A DNA stretch of 64,000 nt from Colias croceus (lineage: Eukaryota; Arthropoda; Insecta; Lepidoptera; Pieridae), in NCBI RefSeq assembly GCF_905220415.1, contig NC_059550.1:2482501-2546500 (forward strand), given 5' to 3'. Below the pieces are notes generated by a model. The model had not been told where the DNA came from. It made no database searches and was given only the letters and a program-made list of their open reading frames with translations. Positions 21,920-33,826 of the stretch are shown here, piece by piece. The translations under genes and the position numbers were made by a program. Positions within the stretch are counted from its first letter, which is position 1; each line of letters opens with the position of its first letter.

Positions 21920-23345
21920 AATAATTATTTATGGGAGTTCACTCATCACTGCACCAGTGATTAGTAATACAGATTGTGAATATATTATATTATATATACC
22001 TACTATTCACAACCTATTTACGTTATTTACTGGAACAACCATAGGAATCTACAAATAGGTAGTAGGTAATCATAGTAGTAATGGTAATAAGTAATAATAT
22101 AATAATTCATAAAAAAATATACCATAAATCTTTCTTGATTTTATTGATGTAACACTATGAATGAAATATTTGTATCCATATAATATATATATATATATAT
22201 GTTTGTATACCTAAGATCGTCGCGTCAATACTCAGCCCACGGAAACGAATTTATGCATAAATTCGTGTGAGTGTGATTAGATATTACATATTTATGTAAT
22301 ATCTAAACTCACCTGCATAAAGTTTCTGAAATGAATCGAAAGTCGTATTTTTTATTAATACATATTAATAAATAATAATTTATTATTTATTATAAATAAC
22401 TAATAATTATTTATTAATAATATGATTACAATACTATATTAACTTATCTTCGAAAATTAGTTAGATATCATTTAAATATGAATCTCTTTTAGTTCTCGTT
22501 TCTGAAGTTTCAATGTTCTTTTGTTGTGTACCATTTTCAAAAAAACAATATTGAAACAATATTATTAAAAAATCGGCGCGCGGCACAGCAATTTGAGCAT
22601 GGTCTACTCGTCTCAACGGAGCGATAGCGTCTGATGTATGAAATAGAATTATGTTTTTAGCTCCCGGAACGTGCGATGCAAGATGATTTCTTGCGTAATT
22701 AAAAATATAGTAAGCGCCAAAAGTGTTTTATCGTGATTAAACCAAAACTATAAGTAATTACAAAAAAGTGGTCGGACAAAGTTCTCACAAATGTTTCAAT
22801 ATAATTGTTTATGAAAAAAAGAACATAATAGGCATTACCATGTCAAGTAAAAAACGTAAAAGTGTGAAATTTAGAGGTAACTTCGTGAATTTTTTCTATC
22901 GAGTCAATTTCAATATTTTATGTTTTTGATCTGACAGTATAATCGAAAATATCATCAAGTTTTACATATATTTTATTTTTTATATTTGGTCTTGAATATT
23001 ACACGTATCAACTAAATGTTGATTGGTGATTTGACTTTATTCGCGTTCTTAACGTGGAATGGAGCCGCAAATTCAAGCGATATAAATATTCAATTCTTAA
23101 TGAGTCTTGCATTGGAAAGATAGCGTGCATTATACTGGCAAGTACTGTAACCGCGGAATTCACTATCAGGATGTCAACAAACTAAATAAGTACCTTATGG
23201 AATTGGCTCGGAGGAAGACATTTAAGTCGCTGTTTTCGTCCAACTGAAAGTTGAGCGCTGCTTACACCGTGCTCTGTGCTCAGTTTGCCTATATTTATTG
23301 CATTTTACATTGGATGTAAAAATTAGTATCATAATGTCTGCTAAT
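21920..23345. other. AT-rich stretch with palindromes
   Basis: A TA run lies near 22185-22200. A 20-bp perfect palindrome, CGAATTTATGCATAAATTCG, lies at 22246-22265, and a second hairpin at about 22268-22312 has TAGATATTACAT arms. A CpG-rich patch lies near 22570-22640. No gene is supported. Confidence 0.6.
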
Positions 23346-23519
23346 AAAAAATGTGTGCGTGTACTAGAGTACCTACACACGTAAGAAGTGAAACTTCTTT
23401 ATGACCTTATTTTTCAAAAAATAATTTACTATATACAATATTATAATATAATTTATAATTATATTTTCTTTTTTCCTAAAGCCTTATTTTTTGCTCACCC
23501 ACCTCCTTTTAACGTCTCT

Positions 23520-23655
23520 CCTTACATATTACATACGGTGGCCTGGAAGAGATCGCTACCTAGCGATAAGGCCACCGTTTGTACACTTTATTTTCCTATT
23601 ATCTGTACTTTATGTGTCTCTTTTGTGTGTGCAATAAATAATTAAATAAATAAAT
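23520..23655 (+). mobile_element. 5'-truncated LINE 3' tail
   Basis: The phrase TGGAAGAGATCGCTACCTAG followed by CGATAAGGCC, then a T-rich stretch and an AATAAATAATTAAATAAATA tail, resembles the 3' end of a lepidopteran non-LTR retrotransposon. Related tails occur in reverse at 31925 and 55557. No coding part remains. Confidence 0.65.
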
Positions 23656-23924
23656 ATTACAGAAATACGTTAACCTAAAACGCTCGTCGCTATAGGGATA
23701 AGTAAAAGATGGCGCGTAACGGAAAAATGTCACGCGTAACGAAAAAATGTTACACTAAATTTTTTTCCAACCCCGATAAAAAAGTTTCACTTCAATAATA
23801 ACGTCAAATACAACGCAAGGACTAATGTCTGCTAATGATGGAAACTGGTACCCTACAATCTTACGGTTACTTTTTTTTGGTGAAGTATAAATTTTTATAG
23901 TAAGTAAAAGTAAGTATTAAATTA

Positions 23925-24062
23925 TATTTATAAACCTTACTAAAAGTAAGGAATTAAAAAATTGGCGATGATGAAAAAGATTATTCACAGTCGAAAAACT
24001 GGTCTTGGGGACTTTATACATAAGGGGAAAACAATTTTGTTAGCATTATCTAGAAGACTTAT
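23925..24062 (-). repeat. Dispersed repeat R2, copy 2
   Basis: Reverse-complement match to 17330-17540 (AAAACTGGTCTTGGGGACTT and AAGGGGAAAACAATTTTG). It forms the centre of the composite element at 23346-24250. Confidence 0.6.
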
Positions 24063-24336
24063 TGAAGTGAAACTTCTTTATCGGGGTTGGACAAAAATTT
24101 AGTGTAACATTTTTGCGTTACGCTGTAGGCGTGACATTTTTGCGTTACGCCGTAGCTGTAGGCGTGACATTTTTGCGTTACGCGCCAACTTTTTCTTATC
24201 CCTAAGTTTCACTTCTTACGTGTGTACTCTAGTACACGCACACATTTTTTTTCAACAGTAGCGTCATCTAGCGGCTCCATTTGAAAACATTGTAGTCATC
24301 ATCTACTTTGTGACTACTCCCATAATTTATAATTTA

Positions 24337-24537
24337 CTAGCTTACCGCCCGCGGCTTCGCCCGCTTTGTCTAAAACCTAATAAATTATATGCTAAAACCT
24401 TCCTCTTAAATCACTCCATCTATTAAAAAAAACCGCATCAAAATCCGTTGCGTAGTTTTAAAGATTTAAGCATACAAAGGGACATAGGGATATAGGGACA
24501 TAGAGACAGAGAAAGCGACTTTGTTTTATACAAGTGA
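24337..24537 (-). mobile_element. Helitron-like element, family B
   Basis: Complete: A before CTAG, hairpin, GCTTTGTCTAAAACCTAATA, and GA before T at the far end. Confidence 0.85.
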
Positions 24538-24539
24538 TA

Positions 24540-24808
24540 ACTGCGTTAAAAACAACCGATTTCAAACTTGCACTTGCAAAATTTACAAATACCTACAGAC
24601 AAAAATGCTCATAAAATAAAAACTACTGGGCCTATCCGAATAAAATTTTTATGGGACCAATTCGACACCATCCCGCATCGAACAAAAAAAGAATCACGTA
24701 AATCGGTTCAGAAACCTCGGAGTAATCGGTGTACATATATAAAAAAAAAAAAAAAAAAATATACCGGCCGAATTGATAACCTCCTCCTTTTTTTTGAAGT
24801 CGGTTAAC
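24540..24808 (-). repeat. Dispersed repeat ending in GAAGTCGGTTAAC
   Basis: Holds ATCGGTTCAGAAACCTCGGA, a 19-A run and CCGAATTGATAACCTCCTCC then TTTTTTTTGAAGTCGG. The reverse of the last part recurs at 42164-42200. It resembles a lepidopteran non-LTR or MITE tail; the exact class is not recognised. Confidence 0.5.
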
Positions 24809-24809
24809 A

Positions 24810-25655
24810 ATGTAGTGATGATAGAAACCGTGCATTTTAATGAACATCGTAAAATTATTTATACTCGAAAAATTTACGTATAAACTGATAATTTTTCCTA
24901 CCGCTCAAACCTTAACAAAAAGGACCAATATGATAGAACGCTTCTCATACTACATACATAATTATAATAATATGATGTAATGAAAATATTTCCTTTGGCA
25001 TAACGGTGTAAACGCATCCCTTGATTTTCCTCTTCAGTACCAGGTTAACCCGCTATTTCTAAAAGTATAATGGCAGTGTCGGATTTAACTAAAGTTTTAA
25101 TTAGTTGCAATAGTGAAATTGGAAGAGTGCGGCAGGATTCAAGGAAGTATATTTGAATAACCCGGCTTATACATACCATTTTCATTAAAAGCTCTATTAG
25201 CTGGAATACTTATTATGAATGAGAGTTATTATTGTAATAGCGAATTTGAATAAGTGTCGCTTGAAGATAATTATGTTCGGTAGCGTTTCTTGTATGGCGT
25301 AGAACATTAATACCTACTTGTAGAAAGTATTAAAGTAGTTTGAATTCAAAGTATGATTGGTATAGTGTTTAGGCGATAGTTCTGGAGGATATGGGATCGA
25401 TTTTTACTATTGAAATAATGTTATATGTGCAAGATAGTGTTTTGTAGTATGGGGGTATAGTATGTTAAGAATATTAACGATTGTCTCGTTTATGTGATCT
25501 GTCTTGTATCTATCCAATACCCAATCCATACTTAAGGATTATACATATCCGAAAAAATATTTTTGTATAGTTTTCCTGATCAGAAAAACAATACTTTAAA
25601 GTGAGAGTTGACGTTTCCTCTAATATTTTCAAACAAGCCTAATTTTATAAAGATT
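24810..25655. other. Intergenic stretch
   Basis: Nothing recognised. Confidence 0.5.
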
Positions 25656-25659
25656 ATGC

Positions 25660-26112
25660 AATTGAGTATTTGAATAAAAAATTTTTTTGTGCTAAATGGA
25701 AAGATTATACATTAGTTTTATAACAAAACTATTTTTTTAAATTTTTTTTGCAATAATTCAAAAGTTATTTCAAAATAAAAATTAGTCTTTGAATCCAGTA
25801 CCGAAAACACACCGACAACTCCCGAAGCGTCACCCGGACGCGTGTGACGTCATAATGTTAGTTTTCACACATTGCAGTTGATAGAAAAACGTATACAACT
25901 AAAACATTTTGACGTCACATCTATGGTGACCAGTCATGGCGCGTTTATAGTCACGTGATTTTAATTAAAATTTCATCAATTTTTAATTGCTTATAATTAA
26001 TTGAAAAAATTTTTTTTTGGAGTTTTTTGCATTAAATATCAATAATATTAATAATAAGGTTTTAAAATACATAAAAAAAATCAATAATTTTTTTTTATTC
26101 AAATACTCAATT
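25660..26112. mobile_element. MITE-like element, about 450 bp
   Basis: Inverted termini AATTGAGTATTTGAATAAAA at 25660 and its reverse complement ending at 26112, about 30 bp per arm. The centre is CpG-rich (25800-25870). Two TGACGTCA-like words (GTGACGTCATAA and TTTGACGTCACA) are seen. The target duplication is uncertain. Confidence 0.65.
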
Positions 26113-26114
26113 AC

Positions 26115-26525
26115 CAACAAGGCAGGAGAGCTCGTACTATAAACTATACTTGTAATAGGTATTTACGCAAATATGAAATCCAAACATTTCGCATCTCATA
26201 TTCCAATAGCCATTTAAAAGCGGGCAATCCCATAATCGTTCGAAAAGGCATTTTAAACACGTGTGCGATATAATTACTCCATTTGGATTCATTTGCTGGA
26301 ATCGCTCGGACTATCCGCGAGTTTGTTCGATATTTTTAACGCAATAAATAGAGCAATCAAATGTTGGAAATAAATCCCATTTGATATTTCTATGGCAATT
26401 ATAGGTTATTTTTCGCAATGAGAGAGATAGGTGAGATGTGTAACAAGATTAAATACGTAGCAATATATTTGAAATTTGTATTCAAGTAGTGTTTATTTAA
26501 TTAAAAAATAACTAGATGCATTAAA
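26115..26525. other. Intergenic stretch
   Basis: Nothing recognised. Confidence 0.5.
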
Positions 26526-26937
26526 TCCATACTAATATTATAAATGCGAAAGTAACTCTGTCTGTCTGTCTGTTACTCAATCACGCCATAACTACTGTGT
26601 GCCTAGTGCGAGTTTTCATCGAGTACGAAACGTTACTATCGCGTTTGCGTCACAGCCGAATTAGTATGGGAAATCGAACAGCGCCCCAAGCGGACGTATG
26701 GGGAAGCTTTGATTCCCCATACAAATTTCGCTGTGACGCAGACGCGATAGTAACGTTTCGTACTCGATGAAAACTCGCACTAGGCACACTGAACCAATCT
26801 GCATGAAATTTGGTATGGAGTTATTTTGATACCTGAGAAAGGACATAGACCAAGTTTTATCCCGGAAATCCCACGGGAATGGGATCTATGCGGGTTTTTC
26901 TTTGACTGCGCGGGTGAAGCTGCGGGTGGAAAGCTGG
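26526..26937 (+). mobile_element. Helitron-like element, family A, split by a MITE
   Basis: TCCATACTAATATTATAAAT start after A. The body is interrupted at 26598-26788 and then resumes to the hairpin GCGGGTGAAGCTGCGGGT and the terminus CTGG before T. CTGG still fits the Helitron CTRR rule. Confidence 0.85.
26598..26788. mobile_element. 191-bp near-perfect hairpin MITE nested in Helitron
   Basis: Arms of about 60 bp beginning TGTGCCTAGTGCGAGTTTTC are inverted with about one mismatch around a 70-bp centre. CTG flanks both sides (26595-26597 and 26789-26791). Removing the insert and one CTG restores the uninterrupted family A sequence AACTACTGAACC, which fixes the borders exactly. No transposase frame. 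Confidence 0.85.
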
Positions 26938-26939
26938 TA

Positions 26940-27576
26940 TATAATATACGTCAGTAAAAATTGGAAATATTTCAGAGTGTAAGATATTTTCAAAACTTTT
27001 GCAGATTGTTTAGTATTTCATAAATTTAATGATATTAAATTGAATAAAAAATATTTAAGTTTAAACTAAGCTTAGAATTACTAAGAAGACTATTAGATAC
27101 CACTATACAATCCATAGAATACTATAAAATTACGATAAATCCGCTGAACGAACCCTTCTTGACATTTGAGGATTAATCATCCACTGACAAGCTAAGCCAT
27201 TTTCTAGAAAGTGTCAATTTTAAAAGTGGGATAAAAACTGATTCGATTTTCAAATAATCAGAGGTACGCTGATAGACAGTAATTGCTGCTCCAGTAACAG
27301 CGACGACAACCTTTAATGACGTCGAACGAGTTGCAAGTTTCAAAGCTCCTTTAATATTAAGAGTGCCTGTACCAGTACGAATACAATATTGTAGGATGTC
27401 GATTTAAAATAATGTTCATACCTGAATTGTTTGCAATAGTTGCTCTAACTTCACGAGGATTGGAATTCCAACACCTACATTCAAACGTAGTGTTGAATTC
27501 CATCGACATTACTCCAGCCCATTTAAATGAAACAAACCAATCGAACCATGGCAATATAGGCCATGTGCAATATTTC
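26940..27576. other. Intergenic stretch
   Basis: No supported feature. Confidence 0.5.
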
Positions 27577-27579
27577 TAA

Positions 27580-27755
27580 GGGCTGATTTTTTCAATCGTT
27601 GGTTAAAACTTATTCAACGAATAACATATAAAGCTACTATTTCAAAAATGTATTCCAATTTTCCGTATTCGACAGTTTACAGGTGACATTTTAAAATGTT
27701 CGTGTAATACTTTATTGGACAGATTAATTTTAACCAAGGATTGAAAAATCGGCCC
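27580..27755. mobile_element. PIF/Harbinger-type MITE
   Basis: Termini GGGCTGATTTTTTCAATCGT and, inverted at the other end, GGGCCGATTTTTCAATCCTT, continuing to TTGGTTAAAA. TAA is duplicated at both sides (27577-27579 and 27756-27758). The trinucleotide TAA/TTA duplication is typical of PIF/Harbinger. Confidence 0.8.
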
Positions 27756-27759
27756 TAAG

Positions 27760-29858
27760 TGAAATAGTTTTACTAAAATATACAACGACGTCATAAATAA
27801 TATGTTACTTGTCATTCAAATCCTCTTCTACATCAATTAAAAAAAAATCTTTTTTCAACAGAAAAAAATATACATGTACCTACCTACGTGCAATTTTGGG
27901 ATGACTTACATATAAGTGAAACACCGTAGGTACACTTATATCAATTACACTTCCGTCCGTTCCGTTACACTTATATTATCAATTATAACAAATGTCCACA
28001 CACTAAAACACCACTTAATCACACGTCCAAAAGAAACTTCCAATTCATTCTACAGAAACGCACTCCAAACTTTTTCCCAATCAGCTATAACAGATATCCC
28101 ATAATTTAATTAACCTCTTAACTAATAAAGGAAAACGAATGTTATCTCGAAGCGGAAAGCCCATCTAAGCCCGGAAATTAATTAACGTGATTAAAGTTTC
28201 GGTCATGTGTGTCGGTGCCGTGACCTAGCCCTTACTTCCGTACGACTTAACCCCAACAATAAAATATGGATCAAGCCATAAATTAAAGGCGGGTTTAAAG
28301 GTACTAATGCTGTGGGAACTATTATTTAAATTACTTTCACGTTAAAAGGGTTGCTCAAATTTCGGTTCTGGATTGAATAGATTGCTCTTCCAGACGATCC
28401 GACCTGCAGACCAATCCATTTTTGTAGGCTACAAAATGAAATGGAATCTAATGTTTTAAGAATATTATTTAGTCATGCAATACTAATAAGCAAGGTCCTT
28501 ATGAGATTAAAGTTAAGAGTATGATGATATTCGAAATTGCAGTGTTACAACTTTTTTATTAGGTTTCGGGTAAAATGCAATACAAGAAAATATAAAGGAA
28601 ATGTTGGTTCATTCTTTGAGTTTTAAAGCTTCTAAAGCTGCTTCTCGTATTATTGCTATACGGTATGGATATTTTGACATAAGATTCTTTGTTCAATTCC
28701 CTTTTTGCTGGTTGTATTATGGTTGAATTTCAGAATAGGTAAGTTCCTACTAATACAAAAAAGTAATAGTTTAATACCAACAATACCACTTCTTCTTATC
28801 ATGCAAAACTTATTGAATGTCCATGTTCATAATTTGCATTAAGAAGATGTTTTCCCTAGATATTCCCAATTCCCATCGTTAACCCTCTTCTATATACTTA
28901 GCCTATATTTCTTACGCTATTATTCATCAATCTACATATTGGTCCATACACCAATCGAGGGCTTCCCAAATAATATTGCCTTAATTGGACTTCGCAGCAT
29001 TTCGAGAGCGAATACCGTCGAAGTTCAGGGGGTAGCCTATATGTTGCCGTAATAATCGAATTAAGACGTCTTCAGAGAAGTAATTGAAACTAGCTTAGAA
29101 TATTACTAAATAACGATACAATACATTTTTAATTAAAACCAAACTTTTACACAGTAAGTTGTATAGACAATAGTTAAATTAGAAATGCATCAACGATGAT
29201 AATGAAGAGTCATCATTGAAACAATGAAATTCATAAAAATCCTTATAAAATAAGTAGTAAAAATCTCCATAATCGTTTCATATAAAAATAAACCGTGTTC
29301 AGTGTATGCGTGCTATGGGACATCTTTATTAATATCCCTTTAGTGACAAGATCATTGATTTGAACCCAGGACTCCTGAATTACTTACGCGAAGCATTATG
29401 CTATGTACTTTGATCAATACAGCATTCAAAATAAACTAAGAACAAGTCTGGTAATTTAAAACTCCCAAACTACACTAGACTAATTGCATCTCTTGATTAA
29501 GGTAATCCTTGTATGTATTCTGGCTGCAGTCTGAACAAAAGAATTCGCGCCAAATCTCTTCGCCCCAATTCCTTATCATTGCTATAAAAGAACTTTCTAG
29601 AGATGATTACGTTAAATGGTATCAACAGCCGTTTATTTTGGTTATAAAGAGAGATTTCCTTATTGGATATGCTAATGGGGATATCTATTTTCTCGTACTT
29701 GGATAAATTTAAATAGAAACTTTCGACTGTTAATACAATCATTAACTTGATGGTCATAAATTGCTGATACCTTTATATTGGTAAAGGATAATATGGTAAT
29801 ATAACTGGCATAATATATAATGACTAAATCAATAGTCATGTCAAAATCGGCCTGTGTA

Positions 29859-29892
<34 letters not shown>

Positions 29893-31605
29893 CAGAGGTA
29901 TAAAAAACTAAAAAAGCAGATGATGATGTAAAATGATGATATAAAACGATCGTAGACAATAAACACAACCTTTAGTTTACCTGTACTTTTTTATGATCAA
30001 CATCAAATTTTATTAATTCAAATACATATTTTACAAATACTTTTTCACAACCGTATCTAACAATGTCTCTAAAACCAAAACAAAAATTCATATAGGTTAA
30101 TATTCAATAACAAAATACACGCTTAAATACACAGCGAATTTAATCCGAAACATTGGCAAAGTTCGACGACAAAGGCCATAAAACGGACACATAAAACAAC
30201 AAAGTGTTGTACATTATACCATCGACCATTTACTTGGGTTAACACGGGAGCTATTAATATTATTTCTCTTCCCTTCTTTTTATTTACATAACAGCTTCTC
30301 GAATTTTCTAGAGTATTTATCGCAGTTTATTTTTAGAAAGATTTTCTATTGATTTTCAACTCTGCTTTATTTAAACTCAAACTCAAAATTTATATATTAA
30401 ATAAGCCTAGAAGCACTTCTGAATCTTCGCAACATAGATTAATATTTACAATTTACCACCGCTTAGGAAAACAGTTTGTACAAACTTCTAAAAGAGCAAC
30501 CAATAAACTCCGCAGTTGCTCTTTAAAATTTTCTTTTTCTGCTCATTCTTGGTGTTTTATTTTATACATATTTAACCGAAATAAAAGCTATTTCATTATT
30601 ATTTTCTATTGAAGATTTTGTTATGCTTGACGCGAATTTTGAATTTAAATGGCTAACCTAATTCCTTTATGTAAGTACCATCTAAAATAAGATAACGTTC
30701 CTAGTGTGAGACATCATGATAACCTGAATAACTTGTAAACATTAATAAACATTATAATGAGCTTCATTTAAACGTAACCCTATTAGATATTATAATACCA
30801 AAATCTGCGTAAAACACAGGCCACTAAATTCAGATCTCGTTGAACGGTTGTAGCTACCCGACAAGTGGTCATTTGGTTTCGTCACTTCGAGTGCTCGCAA
30901 ATGCGGCCCTAAATACATGCTCTGCGATACACTGGATGGCAAAAGAAAGTATCCGTTTTATATTATATACATTTTTATATAGATATCATTGATGAAAGTG
31001 TATACAAGCAACTTTACAAGCTTGTAGAATACTTACCTACTAGAATACCACTTTTTATAAAAGTTCTTCATATACAAATTGCCACTCAACAAAAAAATTG
31101 ATTGAATTACTTTATAGAAAGTTAGTTAAAGCAATATGACGTAAAGTGACTGTGTTATACGTAAGTTAAAATTCTATGTAATTAATATGACCAATTGATC
31201 CTTTCAACTGAGTTTCTCTTTTTGATTTCAATTGGAAACTAGATAATAAATTTTATACTCAAAAACGTAGTAACAATGAATTTATTCCCGAAAACGTAAA
31301 AATTATTAAAATTATAGAGAAAATAAATCGTATGTTGAAGTTTTAAAATTGTTGTCTTTTAAATGGAATACAAACAGATTTAGAAATTAATTCTGTGCAA
31401 CTACTAAATATAAATTATAGGTACATGCGCTAATGATGGTCTCACTTCACCTAATTACCATAATTAACATCAGGTAAATTCTAACATTCTATTCACATAA
31501 AATGTATGGGTAATTGAATGTCCGGACCTTTGATGGAGGATAGTATTATGTTATCGACACTACGCCAATATTACTTTGGCTTTATGCTATATAACAAGCC
31601 TTCTA
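27760..31605. other. AT-rich intergenic stretch
   Basis: Contains an AC microsatellite (29860-29890). Several open frames of 60-98 codons occur but none has a signal peptide, splice context or family resemblance. Confidence 0.5.
29860..29890. repeat. (AC)15 microsatellite
   Basis: An uninterrupted AC dinucleotide run of about 31 bp. Confidence 0.9.
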
Positions 31606-31610
31606 GTAAA

Positions 31611-31801
31611 TCCATACTAATATTATAAATGCGAAAGTAACTCTGTCTGTCTGTCTGTTACTCAATCACGCCTTAACTACTGAACCAATTTGCATGAAAT
31701 TTGATACCCGAGAAAGGACATAGGATAGGTTTTATCCCGGAAATCCTACGGGAACGGGTTTTTATTTGAAAACGCGGGTGAAGCCGCGGCCGGAAAGCTA
31801 G
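31611..31801 (+). mobile_element. Helitron-like element, family A
   Basis: Complete, with TC start after A and CTAG before T. A short internal deletion removes the GGTATGGAGATATTT segment present in other copies. Confidence 0.85.
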
Positions 31802-31924
31802 TATATTATAATATAGAATAACGTACATATTCCGTAAAGTGGAACACCCACCTTTTGTCAGATATATTTATTTATGATTCATTGCTCAAGATAAATTACA
31901 AATTGAGACTTAACCTAGGATACA

Positions 31925-31995
31925 TTGTAACCAACGGCGGCCTTATCGCTAAATAGCAATTTCTTCGAGACAACCGGTTGTACAGAGATAAATTA
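31925..31995 (-). mobile_element. 5'-truncated LINE tail relic
   Basis: CGGCGGCCTTATCGCTAAAT is the reverse of the tail phrase at 23520-23655. Short and diverged. Confidence 0.5.
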
Positions 31996-31999
31996 AATA

Positions 32000-33003
32000 A
32001 AACATACTTGAATGTTAGTGCCTAGGCTTAGCTTAATGGAAGAGCATTTAAACTTTCCACAAAAAAATAACATGAGAACAAATATAAAGAAAATATAAAA
32101 ACAGTTTCACTTTTAAAAAATATATTAATATTAATACAAAGAACTGCTCTTCCGTACTAATTTTATAGAGATACAATAAGGAAATAGGGAATCTGCGAAA
32201 ATTACGAGAAATTTTTTATACAGCATCATCATCATCTACATGATATGCATTCGAGGCCTTACTCGTTTACCGATTTTGATTATATTATGGACTCTATTCT
32301 CTATAACATAATATGTATAATATATCCTCGTACTTATAATATATCCTGTACTTAAACTTCTCATCCAATAGCCATTGCTATTCACACAAATTTGAACACG
32401 TTAGATCACGCTATCTCACTTAATGTTAGTATCGACGAAGTTGGCAAGTTAAATACCATTGTCTCTCTCCACGATCCCAGCTAACAAGTGAATTGTAAAT
32501 GTAGCACTGAAACCCTATTCCACTGCAAGTTCATTGAATAAGTGATCGAGTTTCAATAGTAATCAACGCTTGTTTTAAATCTTTGTTCTTGGGTACATTT
32601 TCTTGAACGGTTTCGGAGGAGAAAGAAAATTGTTTTTGTTAATGAATACGAATTTGTGTTATTTCAATGCTAGAATACAGGAATTTAAGTTCAAATTTCT
32701 ATAATTGTTGGACAAAATATTACGACAAGTTCTGGTTGCAAGAGGATATACGTGAAGGAAAATGTGGCACATACATTTTACGTTTCCTTGGTGTGTCTTC
32801 TTTATACTGGAGATTTATTATAGTCCTTTCCACCTAAGATGATTTCTGTGACACATCGATTTTTGACACGTGTAGAGATGTCTTTACTGAAATCGTATCA
32901 ATTGTTTCTGTTAATCGATAATATTTTATATGGAAATGAAATCGATTTGAATAAAGTACCAAAATTAGTTTTCTCGGCATTTCGCCAACAATTAACTAAG
33001 GAA
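32000..33003. other. Intergenic stretch upstream of the LTR element
   Basis: No supported feature. Confidence 0.5.
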
Positions 33004-33007
33004 ACTT
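33004..33007 (+). repeat. Target site duplication, left (ACTT)
   Basis: ACTT immediately precedes the 5' LTR and recurs at 39034-39037 right after the 3' LTR. A 4-bp duplication is normal for Ty3/gypsy-class integrases. Confidence 0.85.
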
Positions 33008-33321
33008 AGTTACGCATCCAGAACCCGCTGAATCGATATTTTAACAGTTTACATAAATATTAATACGTGCAAGAATGTATTTACTTTGTTGCAGTTGTTA
33101 TGAAATGTAAGGGAATGATTACGGAGAATCGCCCACTCAACCGTCGCGACGACATCCTTAATCGTTCCTAGAAGACTCGATCTTCACATCATGGCATTGT
33201 CTTAGTCTAAGTTTCATCAGTTACACTTAAGTCATCTCACTGTACAGTCACTAATTAAATATTAATAAAGTAAATTAAATCTTTTTTTAAAAAGTTATCA
33301 CACGGTCGCTCAAACTTGACT
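33008..33321 (+). repeat. 5' LTR
   Basis: 314 bp, AGTTACGCATCC to CTCAAACTTGACT. It contains a TCAGT word at 33217-33221, a plausible arthropod initiator for TATA-less transcription, and AATAAA about 50 bp before the end. Confidence 0.92.
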
Positions 33322-33337
33322 GGCGCAGCCGGTAGGA
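33321..33337 (+). promoter_or_regulatory. Primer binding site, tRNA-Ser type
   Basis: TGGCGCAGCCGGTAGGA is the complement of the 3' end (with CCA) of an insect serine tRNA. Its first T is also the last base of the LTR. Serine-tRNA priming is known for the 17.6/297 branch of errantiviruses. Confidence 0.9.
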
Positions 33338-33364
33338 TTTTCACGTGGAAATCCTTATTGAAGT

Positions 33365-33516
33365 AATCCTTATATTACTGTTTTCGCTGGAAATTCAAAA
33401 ATCAGTTTCTGCGAATAATTAAGTAAAAGGAAAGTCGATAGGATTCCGCAATCCTTTATTACTGTCTTCGTGAAAAACTCGAAAATCAGTTTACGCGAAC
33501 AACTAAGTAGAAAGGA
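33365..33516 (+). repeat. Tandem duplication in the element's leader
   Basis: Two units with an 85-bp offset (starts 33365 and 33450) share AATCCTT, TATTACTG, TTTTCG/TCTTCG, AAAATCAGTTT and CGAA...AACTAAGTAG-like ends at roughly 80 percent identity. They lie between the primer site and gag, where gypsy-type elements can carry insulator or packaging signals. No Su(Hw)-like site is seen. Confidence 0.65.
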
Positions 33517-33612
33517 ACTGTCTTTACGCAGAAGTGAAAATCTCGAATCCAATAAATATATGTCAAAGTGATCGTGCGAAAGTGTAGTGCAGTGAAGTGT
33601 AACTCAGGGAGA

Positions 33613-33629
33613 ATGCAGATGAGCAGCTT
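33613..33629 (+). CDS. env: Predicted env leader exon (start codon, five more residues)
   Basis: A short frame begins ATG at 33613 and runs to a strong donor, GTGAGT, at 33630-33635. The matching acceptor is TTCGCAG ending at 37000. The phases agree (two bases carried over), so the spliced RNA would join this start to the env frame, which is open without an ATG of its own from 36987. Errantiviruses are known to express env from a spliced subgenomic RNA. The exon itself is inferred from sequence and not demonstrated. Confidence 0.7.
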
Positions 33630-33826
33630 GTGAGTAAACCTTTTCACTTCCCTGTTTTGTCTCATTTCCCATTTCCAATCAACATCATTGGAACATATAT
33701 GTTAATCTGATTTTGTTAAGCACAAAAATAGGCTCGCATAAGTAGGTTACATATAATAGCTACATCGTGTAGTATTAGGTTAAGAATAATATATTGTCTT
33801 TTGAAATTATAAATATAAAATTAAAA

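Larger units (their letters stand above)
23346..24250. mobile_element. Composite inverted-repeat element with internal insertion
   Basis: The ends AATGTGTGCGTGTACTAGAG (left) and its reverse complement (right, ending near 24245) are inverted copies, followed inward by GTAAGAAGTGAAACTT on both sides. Further inner arms pair 23690-23800 (GGGATAAG, GCGCGTAACG, CCAACCCCGATAAA) with 24050-24215. The left arm is split: about 290 bp including a LINE tail (23520-23655) lies between its outer and inner parts. The right arm also has a local duplication of GTGACATTTTTGCGTTACGC. Confidence 0.7.

Noticed and set aside
29860..29890. CRISPR or regulatory array
   Set aside because: Simple dinucleotide repeat only; no spacer structure exists anywhere in the window.
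33794..33826. Upstream TTG start for gag-pol
   Set aside because: The ATG at 33827 is in better context and the extra 11 residues show no Gag-like character.
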